Origin: Mycolicibacter minnesotensis
Lineage (GTDB): Bacteria; Actinomycetota; Actinomycetes; Mycobacteriales; Mycobacteriaceae
Reading direction: 5' to 3'
Assembly (NCBI RefSeq): GCF_010731755.1
Contig: NZ_AP022589.1
Location: 682,001 to 746,000 of the forward strand
Length of the DNA stretch: 64,000 nucleotides
Positions within the stretch are counted from its first letter, which is position 1; every line of letters starts with the position of its first letter. Under the pieces are notes generated by a model that saw only the letters and a program-made list of their open reading frames with translations, made no database searches and had not been told where the DNA came from. The translations under genes and the position numbers were made by a program. Positions 34,405 through 48,780 of the stretch are shown piece after piece.

Positions 34405-35175
34405 CTAGCGCGACACCATTCCACCGTCGGCGTGGATGGTCTGGCCAGTGATGTAGCTACCGGCGTCGGAGACCAGAAGCAGTACCGGGCCGACCATCTC
34501 GTCGGGATCGGCGATGCGCTGCAGCAGTGTGGCGGCGGCCAGGGACGCGACGAACTCCGGCGGATTGTTACGCACCATGTCGGTGTCGACCGGGCCAGGA
34601 GCAATCGCGTTGACCCGGATCCGCGACGACGCCAGCTCAGCCGCCATCGACCGGGTGTAGGAGACCAGGGCGGCCTTGGCCGCCGAGTACATCGACGTCG
34701 CCGGCGAGAAGACGAAAGCACCGGCCGACACCACGTTGACGATCGCGGCGTGCTCACTCTTTCGCAAGTACGGCAGCGCCGCCTGAACCAAGAACACCGG
34801 CCCCTGAAGATTCACTCCGAACGATTTGTTCAACGCCTCCGGTGTGATCTGGCCCAACGGCAGCGCCAGCGCATTGGCCGCGTTGTTGATGACGATGTCC
34901 ACACCGCCGAACCGCTGCACCGTGGCGTCGACCAGATGCTGGATCGCATCGACATCACCGAGGTGGGTGGGTACGCCCAGTGCCTGGGCACCGGCCTGGC
35001 GCAGTTGCTCGGCGGCGCGCTCGCAGGCCTCGCTCTTGCGGCTGGCCACGACCACGTTGGCACCGGCGGCGGCAAGCCCATGGGCCACCGATAGTCCGAT
35101 GCCGCGAGTACCGCCAGTGACGATGGCGGTGCGCCCGGTCAGGTCGAACAACGCGCTGAGAGCAGACCTGTCCAC
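34405..35175 (-). CDS. Short-chain dehydrogenase/reductase
   Basis: 256 residues from GTG 35175 with AAGGAG 6-7 bases upstream; a longer frame to 35349 is discarded. TGGTRGIG cofactor motif near residue 18, NNAAN, catalytic Ser in NVVSAGAF and Tyr-x3-Lys in MYSAAKAAL, and the C-terminal GQTIHADGGMVSR. This is a classical SDR with 3-oxoacyl-ACP-reductase-like spacing. The substrate cannot be told. It diverges from the dosR-type gene across 166 bases. Confidence 0.88.
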   Translation of the reverse strand: MDRSALSALFDLTGRTAIVTGGTRGIGLSVAHGLAAAGANVVVASRKSEACERAAEQLRQAGAQALGVPTHLGDVDAIQHLVDATVQRFGGVDIVINNAANALALPLGQITPEALNKSFGVNLQGPVFLVQAALPYLRKSEHAAIVNVVSAGAFVFSPATSMYSAAKAALVSYTRSMAAELASSRIRVNAIAPGPVDTDMVRNNPPEFVASLAAATLLQRIADPDEMVGPVLLLVSDAGSYITGQTIHADGGMVSR

Positions 35176-35246
35176 GGCAATCTCCTTGTCTTGACAAAGG
35201 CGCCTGCAGCGTAGTTCACCCCCACAGCCCGGCCTTTCGGCGGATC

Positions 35247-35261
35247 GGGGCTTTGTACCCT
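35247..35261. promoter_or_regulatory. Weak DosR-box-like sequence upstream of dosR-type gene
   Basis: GGGGCTTTGTACCCT keeps GGG-CTT and CCCT of the remembered DosR core (GGGACTTnnGGCCCT) but differs at three core positions. It is 81 bases before the regulator start, where autoregulation would be expected. Weak by itself. Confidence 0.35.
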
Positions 35262-35341
35262 GTGATTCCGCGAGCCACGCCGTTACCGTGAGCAATGCCA
35301 GCGTGCGCCCTGCGGCGACGGCTCCAGCGAGAGGACGCGAA

Positions 35342-38734
<3,393 letters not shown>

Positions 38735-38864
38735 GGTCCGTCCCCTCTCTGGTCTCGCAGCCTCAACCGAGTTCCCGTTGAGCCCAAGAGAACCTGCCAG
38801 CCGTAACGATCCTCTGGTCCCCCCGGCCCGGACAGGGCACGAAGACCCGCACCTTCGACCGGGA

Positions 38865-38884
38865 GTCGGGACTTCTGGCCCTGC
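38865..38884. promoter_or_regulatory. DosR-box-like site upstream of nitroreductase
   Basis: The core GGGACTTCTGGCCCT (38868-38882) matches the remembered natural DosR-box form GGGACTTnnGGCCCT fully. Against the 20-base consensus palindrome about 13 positions agree. It is the only such site in the 178-base spacer before the Acg-type gene. Binding by the regulator encoded 3 kb away is a strong inference. Confidence 0.6.
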
Positions 38885-38912
38885 CTGCCCGCTCCCCGGC
38901 GGGCGTGAGGGC

Positions 38913-40676
38913 CTAGCCCGGCAGTACGGGCACGGCGCCGGTCACCATGAAAGGCCCCAGCGGCGCCCAGCCCTGCTCCTCCTCGGCGGCCGCGGACGAC
39001 AGTGCCAGTACCCCGCGCGGGTCGGCCACATAGACCGTGGACGGGTCTGCCACGATCGTCGACACCGGCAACTGCAGATTGCCGCTGGGCGCATCGGAGT
39101 TCACCCCGTCGATGTTGACGTAGGACACCGGATGCTTCGGATCGGATCGGCTCACGACGATGTCGTCGCCGGTGCGCCAGGCCAGCGAGACCACCGAGGA
39201 GCCGAGTCCGAAGCCGAGCCGGCGCGGGTAGTGCAGCACGAATTGGCCGCCGGGCATCTGCTCGACGCCGGCCAGAATCACCTGGCCGCCGATCACCATG
39301 GCCGCACGGGTGCCATCGCGAGACAGCTGCAATTCGCTGATCGGTCCGGGGAACCGCGCGGAGACCGCCCCGGAGTCCACCGGGATTCGGGCCGGTCGCC
39401 CCGAAGCCACCTCCTGGATGGCCCGCAGCACGTTGTTGCCGTCGACCACCACCCACACCGCCTCGTCCAGCGACCAACTCGGCCGAGACAGCGTGTGTCC
39501 CTCGGCCGCCTGCACGGCCTCGCCCCCGAGGTCACCGATCCACAGCGTGGCCTCGGGCTCACCGGGGTGCACGACCACCGACGCCACTTGGCGTCCACTG
39601 CGCGACAACGCCGAGGACTCCTGGTCGGGCTCTCGGCCGAAGGCCCCGGGCACCCGGTTGGCCTGCTGCCCGTCCAGGACGAGCAGCGATCCACCCACCA
39701 GTGCGTGGACGCCGGCACCCGCGCCGTCGGAGGCACCGGGGTCGGTGGTGGCCACATCGGAGGTCGTCCATCCGTCGGGGAACCTGTCGTCCAGTGCGGC
39801 ACCGTCGGCGTCGATCACATAGGGACCCTTGATGTCGGCTCGGGCGAACGTCCAGATCAGTTGCGCGGCAAGCAGTTGCCGGGTGTTGGGGTCGGTGGCC
39901 GACAGACTGTCCAGGTCGATCTTCGCACCGCCGTAACCGCGCCCCACTCCGCTTTTGCCACCGTCGGCGCGGGTCACCGGACCGCGCAGCCTCAGTGGTG
40001 GTGCCAGCAGATTGCGGACCCCGGCCATCTCCGGGCGAGGTCCGGCGATCAGCTTGGACACCAACTCGGTCGCCAGCTGATCGGAGTCGGACACCGCGAC
40101 ATAGCGGGGGTCGGGAACCACCGTCTTGCCAGTCGGATCGACAAAGTAGAGCGTATTGCGCTTGTAGGTGGCCTGGAACTGCTGCCAGTCCAGAAACACC
40201 CCGTTGGGCAGTCGGTCGATACGCCAACCGTCGGAGGTCTTCAGCAGCTCGATCGGCTCCGGCGCCGGCAGCGCACCCTCAGCCGTCTCGAACACACCCA
40301 TGTCCGACAGCGAGCCCAACATGTCGGCACGCATGGTGACCGCCACGCGGCCGGCGCTGCGGGTCTCGACGAACACCACGTTGTCGATCAACAGGGCGCT
40401 GCCTGCGTCATCCCAGGAGTCGGACGCATCTTGGGTAAGGAACTGACGGGCCGCCCGATGCCGGTTGGCCGGGTCGGCGGTCGCCTTGAGGAATTCGCGC
40501 AACAGCACGTCGGGATCCATGCCCGGCGTGGGCTTGGGCAGCACCGAGGGCGGCGGCGCCTCCACCGTGCCGATCGCCTGTGGCGCCGACGTACTGGGCA
40601 CCCCGGCGCACCCCGCCAGGCCGACGACCAGTCCTGTCACGGCCAGCATCACCGTCGTCCGGCCGCGGCGCATCAT
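38913..40676 (-). CDS. lpqB: Lipoprotein LpqB
   Basis: 587 residues from ATG 40676, overlapping the mtrB stop by 4 bases; a second ATG follows directly. Signal peptide with lipobox GLAGC (Cys23). The ectodomain has a GerMN-like part (~50-250) and a C-terminal beta-propeller-like part. LpqB sits on the outer face of the membrane and interacts with the MtrB sensor to tune MtrAB signalling and cell-wall and division control. The order mtrA-mtrB-lpqB is conserved in actinobacteria. Confidence 0.95.
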   Translation of the reverse strand: MMRRGRTTVMLAVTGLVVGLAGCAGVPSTSAPQAIGTVEAPPPSVLPKPTPGMDPDVLLREFLKATADPANRHRAARQFLTQDASDSWDDAGSALLIDNVVFVETRSAGRVAVTMRADMLGSLSDMGVFETAEGALPAPEPIELLKTSDGWRIDRLPNGVFLDWQQFQATYKRNTLYFVDPTGKTVVPDPRYVAVSDSDQLATELVSKLIAGPRPEMAGVRNLLAPPLRLRGPVTRADGGKSGVGRGYGGAKIDLDSLSATDPNTRQLLAAQLIWTFARADIKGPYVIDADGAALDDRFPDGWTTSDVATTDPGASDGAGAGVHALVGGSLLVLDGQQANRVPGAFGREPDQESSALSRSGRQVASVVVHPGEPEATLWIGDLGGEAVQAAEGHTLSRPSWSLDEAVWVVVDGNNVLRAIQEVASGRPARIPVDSGAVSARFPGPISELQLSRDGTRAAMVIGGQVILAGVEQMPGGQFVLHYPRRLGFGLGSSVVSLAWRTGDDIVVSRSDPKHPVSYVNIDGVNSDAPSGNLQLPVSTIVADPSTVYVADPRGVLALSSAAAEEEQGWAPLGPFMVTGAVPVLPG

Positions 40677-42322
40677 CCGACCCTCTCGGCATGTTCCCGG
40701 GCCCGCTGACGACGCTCCCGGCGTTCGGCGGGGCTCACCGGCTTCATCGGCAACGGGCTGGTGGTGACCTTGTGGCCGCGCACCAGCGGCAGGGTGAGCC
40801 GGAAGCACGCCCCCTTGCCCGGCTCACCCCATGCCTCCAGCCGGCCCTGGTGCAGGCGGGCGTCTTCCACACTGATCGCCAGCCCCAGCCCGGTTCCACC
40901 AGAACGCCGCACCCGCGACGGGTCGGCGCGCCAGAACCGGCTGAACACCAGCTTCTCCTCCCCTGGGCGCAAACCCACCCCGTGGTCGCGCACGGTGACG
41001 GCCACCGTGTCTTCGTCGGCGGCCATCCGGATCACCACCGGCCTGCGCTCGGCGTGGTCGATGGCGTTGGCAATCAGGTTGCGCAGGATGCGTTCCACCC
41101 GGCGCGGATCGACCTCAGCGATCACCGGATCACCCGGCATGTCCACCTTGAGCTGGACACCGGCCTCGGCGGTCAGATGACCCACGTTCTCCAGCGCGCT
41201 GTTGACCGTCGTGCGCAGGTCCACCGACTCCACGGACAATTCGGCCACCCCGGCGTCGTGCCGGGAGATCTCCAACAGATCGTTGAGCAGTGACTCGAAT
41301 CGGTCCAGCTCACTGACCAGTAGTTCGGTGGACCGTCGTAGCGAGGGCTCCAGCTCGTCGCTGTGGTCATAGATCAGGTCGGCCGCCATCCGCACCGTGG
41401 TCAGTGGGGTGCGCAGTTCGTGGCTCACGTCGGAGGTGAATCGGCGCTGCAGATTGCCGAATTCCTCGAGTTGGGTGATCTCCCGTGACAGGCTCTCGGC
41501 CATGTCGTTGAACGACACGGCCAGCCGGGCCATGTCGTCTTCGCCGCGCACCGGCATGCGTTCGGACAGATGCCCCTCGGCGAAGCGCTCGGCGATACGC
41601 GACGCAGACCGCACCGGTAGCACCACCTGCCGCGACACCAGCAGCGCGATCCCGGCTAGCAACACCAGCAGCACCAGACCGCCGGTGGCGATCGTGCCCC
41701 GCACCATGCTGATCGTGTTGCGCTCGGTGCCCAGCGGATAAATCAGGTACAGCTCAAGATTGGTGATCCGCGAGGTGGTCGGGGTGCCGACCACCAGAGC
41801 CGGCCCGGAAAATCCCTCGACGTGCACGGTCGCGTACTGGTAGCTGACCTGCCCGGCCTTGACGAACTCGCGCAGCGCGGCCGGAACCTGATCGACCGGC
41901 CCAGCCGCAGTCGCCGCTCGTGGCCCCTCGCCGGGCACCACCAGCACCGCGTCGAAGGCACCGGCGGTGCCGCTGCCGGCGGCGGGGTCAGTTTTGGACA
42001 TCAGGGTGTTGCGCGCCAACTGCAAACTCGAGGACAGTGAACGCGCTTCTTCGCCACCGACGATCCCGCCGGCGGTGACCCGCGCACGCACGATCTGTTC
42101 GGTGGCCGCCCGGACCTTGACGTCGAGCACCCGGTCGGTGATCTGACTGGTCAACACGAAGCCCAGACCCAGGATGACCACGGCCGACATACCCAGGGTG
42201 AGCACCACAACCCGGAGCTGCAATGAACGGCGCCAAGCGACCTGCACCGCACGGCGCAGTGTGTTCACACCGAGCAGCAGTGGACCCGATCGCCGGGGGC
42301 GCCGTCGGGAGCTGAAAATCAC
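40673..42322 (-). CDS. mtrB: Sensor histidine kinase MtrB
   Basis: 549 residues. Membrane segments at ~37-58 and ~209-230 flank an extracellular domain; HAMP ~231-283; HisKA with His301 ([14 protein letters not shown]); HATPase with NAIDHA, DHGVGL and [10 protein letters not shown]. It phosphorylates MtrA and is tied to septum formation and envelope homeostasis. The start lies 22 bases after the mtrA stop. Length and motifs are standard; nothing is odd. Confidence 0.97.
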   Translation of the reverse strand: MIFSSRRRPRRSGPLLLGVNTLRRAVQVAWRRSLQLRVVVLTLGMSAVVILGLGFVLTSQITDRVLDVKVRAATEQIVRARVTAGGIVGGEEARSLSSSLQLARNTLMSKTDPAAGSGTAGAFDAVLVVPGEGPRAATAAGPVDQVPAALREFVKAGQVSYQYATVHVEGFSGPALVVGTPTTSRITNLELYLIYPLGTERNTISMVRGTIATGGLVLLVLLAGIALLVSRQVVLPVRSASRIAERFAEGHLSERMPVRGEDDMARLAVSFNDMAESLSREITQLEEFGNLQRRFTSDVSHELRTPLTTVRMAADLIYDHSDELEPSLRRSTELLVSELDRFESLLNDLLEISRHDAGVAELSVESVDLRTTVNSALENVGHLTAEAGVQLKVDMPGDPVIAEVDPRRVERILRNLIANAIDHAERRPVVIRMAADEDTVAVTVRDHGVGLRPGEEKLVFSRFWRADPSRVRRSGGTGLGLAISVEDARLHQGRLEAWGEPGKGACFRLTLPLVRGHKVTTSPLPMKPVSPAERRERRQRAREHAERVG

Positions 42323-42344
42323 CGCAGCTGCTCCCCGGTGGGGA

Positions 42345-43031
42345 TCACGGAGGTCCGGCCTTGTAGCCCACTCCTCGAACGGTCAGCACCACAGTCGGGT
42401 TCTCCGGGTCCTGCTCCACCTTGGCCCGCAGACGCTGGACGTGCACATTCACCAGCCGGGTGTCGGCCGGATGCCGGTATCCCCAGACCTGTTCGAGGAG
42501 CACCTCACGAGTAAACACCTGCCGCGGTTTGCGTGCCAGCGCCACCAGTAGGTCGAACTCCAGGGGGGTTAGCGAGATCTGCTCGCCGGCACGACTCACC
42601 TTGTGCGCCGGCACGTCGATGTCGATGTCGGCGATCGAGAGCATCTCGGCCGGTTCGTCGTCATTGCGGCGCAGCCGGGCCCGCACCCGGGCCACCAACT
42701 CCTTGGGTTTGAACGGCTTCATGATGTAGTCGTCGGCACCCGACTCCAGCCCGAGCACCACGTCGACGGTGTCGGTCTTGGCGGTGAGCATCACGATCGG
42801 CACACCGGAGTCTTTGCGCAGCACGCGACACACGTCGATGCCGTTCATTCCGGGCAGCATCAGGTCGAGCAGCACCAGGTCGGGCCGAAGCTCATGCACC
42901 GCGGTGAGCGCCTGGGTGCCGTCACCGACGACCGCGGTGTCGAAACCCTCCCCACGCAACACGATGGTGAGCATCTCGGCCAGCGACGCGTCGTCGTCGA
43001 CGACAAGAATCCTTTGCCTCATGGCGTACAT
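42345..43031 (-). CDS. mtrA: Response regulator MtrA (OmpR family)
   Basis: 228 residues from ATG 43031, the same length as in M. tuberculosis; earlier in-frame starts are possible. Receiver with Asp13-Asp14 and phospho-Asp56 ([10 protein letters not shown]), Lys in [12 protein letters not shown], and a winged-helix DNA-binding domain ([20 protein letters not shown]...[17 protein letters not shown]). Essential regulator of replication initiation and cell-wall genes (dnaA, ripA and others in known species). It follows tmk by 52 bases. Confidence 0.97.
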   Translation of the reverse strand: MYAMRQRILVVDDDASLAEMLTIVLRGEGFDTAVVGDGTQALTAVHELRPDLVLLDLMLPGMNGIDVCRVLRKDSGVPIVMLTAKTDTVDVVLGLESGADDYIMKPFKPKELVARVRARLRRNDDEPAEMLSIADIDIDVPAHKVSRAGEQISLTPLEFDLLVALARKPRQVFTREVLLEQVWGYRHPADTRLVNVHVQRLRAKVEQDPENPTVVLTVRGVGYKAGPP

Positions 43032-43083
43032 GGTGTCACCAGAACGAGACAAAACGCTGCTATCACACGCGCGTTTCGCAGAG

Positions 43084-43725
43084 TTACCCGCGCATCTGCG
43101 CAGTCAGATCAGCCGCCAGGCCGGCTGCGTCGACCGTGGGGCCGACCACCCGCCAGCGTCCGCCGAAGCCCGCCTGGGCCAACCCACGGTAGACCGCGCC
43201 GGTGCGGCGCTGCAGACCGTCGTCGCGCTCATAGCTGTCGCGGGCACGAGCGGCGTCGGCGTCCTCACGGTGCCGGGCCCGCTGCGCAGCGAGTTCGGTG
43301 GGCACATCGAGCAGCACCTGCCAATCCGGTGTGGGCAGTCCGAACCGGCCGAACTCCAATTCCCGCACCCAGTCCACCACCTCGCCGTCGGCGTCCTGGT
43401 GCAGCCGCGCCGCGCTGTAGGCGGCGCTGGAGGCGACGTACCGGTCGAGGATCACCACGTCGTGGCCGCCGAGCAGGGCGGCGATATGGTCCTTGGCGCC
43501 GGCGCGGTCCAGGGCGAAGAGCATCCCCATGGCATAGACCGAATCGGCCAGGTCCCCGTGCCCGCCGCGCAGCGCTTCGGCGGCCACATCGGCGGTCACC
43601 GACGCTCCGTAGCGCGGGAATGCCAGCGTGGCGACCGTTCGACCGTCACCTTCGATGGCCGTACGCAATCCCTGGGTCAGGGTGTTCTTGCCGGCGCCGT
43701 CAACGCCTTCGATCGCGATCAGCAC
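43084..43725 (-). CDS. tmk: Thymidylate kinase
   Basis: 213 residues. P-loop GVDGAGKNT at 7-15, where Asn replaces the usual Ser as in other mycobacterial enzymes, the DRY segment ILDRYVASSAAY and a lid with RDSYERDD. It phosphorylates dTMP to dTDP for DNA synthesis. It lies between sahH and mtrA; a long inverted repeat separates it from sahH. Confidence 0.95.
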   Translation of the reverse strand: MLIAIEGVDGAGKNTLTQGLRTAIEGDGRTVATLAFPRYGASVTADVAAEALRGGHGDLADSVYAMGMLFALDRAGAKDHIAALLGGHDVVILDRYVASSAAYSAARLHQDADGEVVDWVRELEFGRFGLPTPDWQVLLDVPTELAAQRARHREDADAARARDSYERDDGLQRRTGAVYRGLAQAGFGGRWRVVGPTVDAAGLAADLTAQMRG

Positions 43726-43752
43726 GCGCCGAGCCTAATCCGCCACCGCGAA

Positions 43753-43801
43753 CGTGAAGTTGGCTTCACGCTCGATGGTCGACGGTGAACCCAACTTCAC
43801 G
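43753..43801 (-). terminator. Inverted repeat between sahH and tmk
   Basis: CGTGAAGTTGG (43753-43763) pairs exactly with CCAACTTCACG (43791-43801). Each arm can also form a shorter alternative: GTGAAG-TTGG-CTTCAC at 43754-43769, with CTTCACGCTCG repeated directly. No U-tract. It may attenuate read-through from the highly expressed sahH into tmk-mtrAB-lpqB. Confidence 0.45.
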
Positions 43802-43820
43802 CTCGGCGATGGAGCCGAGA

Positions 43821-45278
<1,458 letters not shown>

Positions 45279-45333
45279 CAGTACGCCCCCGTTTGGTTCG
45301 GTGAATTGGCTCCGATACAAGCTACCGGCGCAG

Positions 45334-45351
45334 GCCCGAGTCTGCTCGGGC
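45334..45351 (-). terminator. Hairpin after the tetR gene, before sahH
   Basis: GCCCGAG-TCTG-CTCGGGC, a 7-bp perfect stem with a 4-base loop, 3 bases past the tetR stop. It would insulate sahH from tetR transcription. No U-run follows. Confidence 0.5.
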
Positions 45352-45354
45352 GGG

Positions 45355-45969
45355 TCATTCGGTGTCGATGACGCCGTAGGTCTGTGCCGCCGGGGTGAAC
45401 AATCGGGCCAGGTCGGCCGCCACGTCGTGATCGGACTCCGGCGGCATGGAGACATAACTCATGGCCAGCCTCACGACGGCGCGGGCCAGGATGCCGGCGT
45501 CGTCTTCACTGACCTTGACCCAGCTGTGCATGAACGACGAGGTGAGTCGTTGCGAGCTGCGGGTGATGATCGGCCCGCTGTCGGTGGTGATGATCTGCAG
45601 CAGGTCCGGTTTGGCAGCCCCGGTCAGCAACGAGATCACCAACGGGTCGGCGGCGGAGTCAGAGAAGAAGGTCCGAAACCCCTCCAGGAATGCGGCGTGA
45701 ATGTCACCGACGTTGTCGGTCATGGCGTTCTCGACTGCGTCGACCAAGCGGTCGGCGAGCCGGACCGCATAGCCCTGGGCAAGGCCCTGTCGGGAACCGA
45801 ATTCGTTGTAGATGGTCTGCCTGCTGACCCCGGCCGCCTCCGCGACCGCCGCCAACGTGATCGAGGACCAGTCGCGCCGGGTGAGCAGCTCCCGCATCGC
45901 GTCCAACACCGAGTCGCGCAGCACCGCCCGTGATGCCTCGGCGTAGGAAGTGCGTTTCACCGTCGTCAC
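45355..45969 (-). CDS. TetR-family regulator (Rv3249c/AlkX type)
   Basis: 204 residues from GTG 45969 ([15 protein letters not shown]); GTG 45960 is an alternative. [33 protein letters not shown]. The C-terminal ligand domain ends [21 protein letters not shown]. The sequence matches remembered Rv3249c, which in M. tuberculosis lies downstream of the alkB-rubredoxin operon and represses it. Here those genes are absent next to it and an adenylate cyclase gene faces it across a perfect 19-bp palindrome. The regulator may have changed target or now controls the cyclase and itself. Confidence 0.9.
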   Translation of the reverse strand: MTTVKRTSYAEASRAVLRDSVLDAMRELLTRRDWSSITLAAVAEAAGVSRQTIYNEFGSRQGLAQGYAVRLADRLVDAVENAMTDNVGDIHAAFLEGFRTFFSDSAADPLVISLLTGAAKPDLLQIITTDSGPIITRSSQRLTSSFMHSWVKVSEDDAGILARAVVRLAMSYVSMPPESDHDVAADLARLFTPAAQTYGVIDTE

Positions 45970-46010
45970 GTTAGCGCCTGCCCCGCCGCGCACTGCAGAT
46001 CCGTATAACT

Positions 46011-46029
46011 TGAGTGCACAACGCACTCA
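46011..46029. promoter_or_regulatory. Perfect palindrome in tetR/cyclase divergent promoter
   Basis: TGAGTGC-ACAAC-GCACTCA, 7-base arms with a 5-base centre, typical for a TetR dimer site. It lies 3 bases before the cyclase ATG and 41 before the tetR GTG. A TATAACT element just upstream (46004-46010) could be the cyclase -10 box, so binding would block transcription start. Confidence 0.65.
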
Positions 46030-46032
46030 GGG

Positions 46033-47616
46033 ATGGGCACGACCGCGATGACGACTGCAGGCTCGGCCACTGGTAGACGGCCGCGTACCGCCGTTGGGGT
46101 CCGCGACTACGCGACGGGCTTGGCCTTCGCCCACCTGCTGACCAGCGCCGAGGCCACCGCCGTGGTGGTATCGCTCAATGATGAGACTGCGGTCGGGCCT
46201 AACCGCCTGCTGCATTGGCCGAATCTTGCCCTGGTCACAGCGCTGGTTGCGTTGGGGACGTTGACGGTCGCGGTCGCGGGCGCAGTGAGTATCGCGCCGT
46301 CGGTGCGTTGGTACGCGGCCGGTCAGATGCCCGATTCCCGGCAGTGCCAGGCGGCGATCAACATCTTGCGGCGCCAGTCGCTGATCGTGTTCGGAACGTG
46401 GCTGGTGAGCGGTGTCATCGCATTGGCCGTGTTCCACTCCGACAACGTCGGACTGATCGTGTTGCTCAGCACTGTGATCGTCTTCGGCGGGACGGCGTCG
46501 GTGAGCACCAGCATGCTGTTCACCCAGCGCACCTTCCGCCCGATGATGGCGCTGGCCTGGCAGGGTTCCGGCGTCCGCGTCGCCGCCCCAGGGGTGCTGA
46601 CCCGGTTGGTGACCATGTGGTTCGTCACCTGCGCGCTGCCGTCATTGGCCATCGTGACGTTGATCGTCTGCCGGCGGATGGGATGGATCATCGACCCGAG
46701 CTCGTCGGTGGAGATCCCCGTTCTGGTGCTGTGCGTGGTGGCGGTGGCCCTCGGAGTCCGCGCCATGATCCTGGTGGCCCGGTCGATTTCCGATCCGGTC
46801 GGCGAAGTGGTCAACGCGATGGCCCGGATCGAGCGCGGCCAGTTGGACACCGCGGTCGGCGTCTACGAACACTCCGAGATCGGCCGGCTTCAGGCCGGGT
46901 TCAACCGTATGGTGGCCGGCCTGGTCGAACGTGATCGGCTCCAAGACCTCTTCGGCAGGCATGTCGGCTCCGACGTGGCCCGGTTGGCGGTGGAGCAGGA
47001 TCTGGCACTGTCGGGCTCGGTGCAGGAGGCGGCGATTCTGTTCATCGACCTCGTGGGGTCGACGGAGCTGGCGGCAACCCACCCGCCGGACGAAGTCGCC
47101 GGGGTACTCAACGACTTCTTTCGCATCGTGGTGGACACCGTCGACGCGCAGCGCGGTTCCATCAACAAGTTTCAGGGCGACGCGGCGTTGGCGGTGTTCG
47201 GCGCCCCGGTGCCTTCCGAGGACGCGGCCGCCCAGGCCCTGGCAACGGCCCGCATCCTGATCAACCGGCTGCGCCGGCTGCCCTTGGTCGACTTCGGGAT
47301 CGGCGTCTCGGCGGGGCGGGTGTTCGCCGGCAACATCGGCAGCGAGAACCGCTACGAGTACACGGTGGTCGGTGATGCCGTCAACGAAGCGGCACGTTTG
47401 GCCGATCGCGCCAAGAGCGTCAGCACCCGCGTGCTGTGCTCGCAGACCGCGCTGGAGCGCGTCGCCGACACCGAGCGGGCGCACTGGACCGACCACGGTT
47501 CGGCGACGCTGCGCGGTCGCGCTCAGCCCACCCAGATGTCGATGCCGCTCCCCCAGCCCGCGACCGGGGGTGACCTGGATTCGAGGCGCGTGTCAGACTC
47601 CGAACATGGCTTATGA
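46033..47616 (+). CDS. Membrane-bound class III adenylate cyclase with HAMP domain
   Basis: 527 residues from ATG 46033 (ATG 46048 is possible). About six membrane segments in the first 250 residues, HAMP-like region ~250-300 (SISDPVGEVVNAMARIERG), then the catalytic domain. Metal ligands are Asp339 (ILFIDLVGST) and Asp383 (KFQGDAALA), adenine-selecting Lys379 and Asp448, and transition-state Asn451/Arg455 (GDAVNEAAR). All are present, so activity is expected. It resembles Rv1318c-Rv1320c and Rv3645. The product cAMP would be made in response to a membrane signal. It overlaps the hydrolase gene by 11 bases. Accessory at this locus compared with H37Rv as remembered. Confidence 0.92.
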   Translation: MGTTAMTTAGSATGRRPRTAVGVRDYATGLAFAHLLTSAEATAVVVSLNDETAVGPNRLLHWPNLALVTALVALGTLTVAVAGAVSIAPSVRWYAAGQMPDSRQCQAAINILRRQSLIVFGTWLVSGVIALAVFHSDNVGLIVLLSTVIVFGGTASVSTSMLFTQRTFRPMMALAWQGSGVRVAAPGVLTRLVTMWFVTCALPSLAIVTLIVCRRMGWIIDPSSSVEIPVLVLCVVAVALGVRAMILVARSISDPVGEVVNAMARIERGQLDTAVGVYEHSEIGRLQAGFNRMVAGLVERDRLQDLFGRHVGSDVARLAVEQDLALSGSVQEAAILFIDLVGSTELAATHPPDEVAGVLNDFFRIVVDTVDAQRGSINKFQGDAALAVFGAPVPSEDAAAQALATARILINRLRRLPLVDFGIGVSAGRVFAGNIGSENRYEYTVVGDAVNEAARLADRAKSVSTRVLCSQTALERVADTERAHWTDHGSATLRGRAQPTQMSMPLPQPATGGDLDSRRVSDSEHGL

Positions 47617-48526
47617 GATCACCCGTCCGCAGATGGAGGGCAATATCGCCGTCGGCGAAGGCCGCCAGCTCGGATTCGCCGAGTTCGGCGCTCCGCAGGG
47701 CCGTGCGATGTTCTGGCTGCACGGCACACCCGGCGCCCGGCGGCAGATTCCCCTCGATGCACGGGTGTACGCCACCGAAGCGAACATCCGCCTGATCGGG
47801 GTCGATCGGCCCGGCATCGGCTCCTCCACGCCCTTTCAGTACGAAACGATCTCCCAGTTCCCCGACGATCTGCGCACCGTGGCCGACACACTCGGGATCG
47901 ACAAGATGGCGATCATCGGGCTCTCCGGCGGCGGCCCCTACACCCTGGCATGCGCAGCAGCCATGCCCGAACGCGTGGTTGCAGCAGGCATTCTGGGCGG
48001 CGTCGCCCCGGCGGCAGGCCCCGACGCCATCGACAGCAACCTGATGCGGCTGGTCCGGCTGGCCGAGCCGGTGCTCGATCGCGCCGGGCGGCCCATCAGC
48101 ATGGTGGCCGCCGCCCTGATTCGAATGGTCCGGCCCGTGGCCTCGCCCGCCTTGGAGCTCTACGCCCGACTCTCCCCCGAGGGTGACCGCGAGATGCTGT
48201 CGCGCCCGGAGTTCAAGGCAATGTTCCTCGATGACCTGCTCAACGGTTCCCGCAAACAGCTCGCTGCACCCATCGCCGATTCCGTCTTGTTCGCCCGCCC
48301 CTGGGGTTTCCGACTCAACGACGTGCAGGTGCCGGTGCATTGGTGGCACGGCGACGCCGACCACATCATCCCGTTCGCCCATGGCGAGCACGCGGTGTCG
48401 TTGCTCCCCGACGCGCGGCTCTACCCGATGCCCGGCGAGAGTCACCTGGCCGGCCTGGGGCGCGCCGAGGAGATTCTGCGCACTCTGATTCAGGCTTGGG
48501 ACAGCTCGATCGAGTCCACGCCCTAA
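47606..48526 (+). CDS. Alpha/beta hydrolase fold protein
   Basis: 306 residues from ATG 47606, inside the end of the cyclase gene, so translation is coupled. FWLHGTPGARRQ oxyanion segment, IGVDRPGIGSS, nucleophile Ser107 in GLSGGGP, acid in HGDADHIIPF and base His in PGESHLAG. There is no signal sequence. This family is common in mycobacteria and the substrate is unknown. Coupling to a cyclase is unusual and might mean a signalling-related hydrolysis, though it may only be transcriptional convenience. Confidence 0.88.
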   Translation: MAYEITRPQMEGNIAVGEGRQLGFAEFGAPQGRAMFWLHGTPGARRQIPLDARVYATEANIRLIGVDRPGIGSSTPFQYETISQFPDDLRTVADTLGIDKMAIIGLSGGGPYTLACAAAMPERVVAAGILGGVAPAAGPDAIDSNLMRLVRLAEPVLDRAGRPISMVAAALIRMVRPVASPALELYARLSPEGDREMLSRPEFKAMFLDDLLNGSRKQLAAPIADSVLFARPWGFRLNDVQVPVHWWHGDADHIIPFAHGEHAVSLLPDARLYPMPGESHLAGLGRAEEILRTLIQAWDSSIESTP

Positions 48527-48700
48527 CCGCACGACCCCCGATTGGGGAACGGCCTGCCCGGATCGGCCGGTTGCAGGCCTGATCGACGGGCGCTCGCCCT
48601 TCCCAGCCCACCCTCTTTCGCCTCTGCATGCCCGCCGCACAGGCCGGCTACGAACAGGCCCGTTGCCGGTCTCACGCGCAGCGCACAGCACACCCGGACA

Positions 48701-48733
48701 CCTTATTGACAATGATTTTCATTACCAATAAGG
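48701..48733. promoter_or_regulatory. 33-bp Fur/Zur-family-like palindrome
   Basis: The arms CCTTATTG (48701-48708) and CAATAAGG (48726-48733) are exact complements, as are the inner AATGA (48711-48715) and TCATT (48719-48723). In all, 13 of 16 base pairs match around a T-rich centre. The core AATGATTTTCATT is the AT-rich type recognised by Fur superfamily repressors; in mycobacteria the zinc regulator Zur (FurB) uses such sites. It does not resemble an IdeR box. AT-rich sequence stands out strongly in this GC-rich chromosome. Confidence 0.65.
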
Positions 48734-48760
48734 TTGTCCACAGCTGACTCGCAGGGACCG

Positions 48761-48780
48761 AAGGAGACGCCGTGACCTGA
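48761..48780 (+). other. Ribosome-binding site with start-stop mini-ORF
   Basis: AAGGAGACGCC is followed by GTG-ACC-TGA (48772-48780). The spacing is ideal for initiation, yet the frame ends after two codons. It could be a minimal leader ORF in the transcript from the palindrome promoter, or the scar of a deleted gene. No peptide gene is claimed. Confidence 0.35.

Noticed and set aside
48701..48733. IdeR (iron) box
   Set aside because: The palindrome lacks the TTAGGTTAGGCTAACC-type core; it fits the AT-rich Fur/Zur type better.
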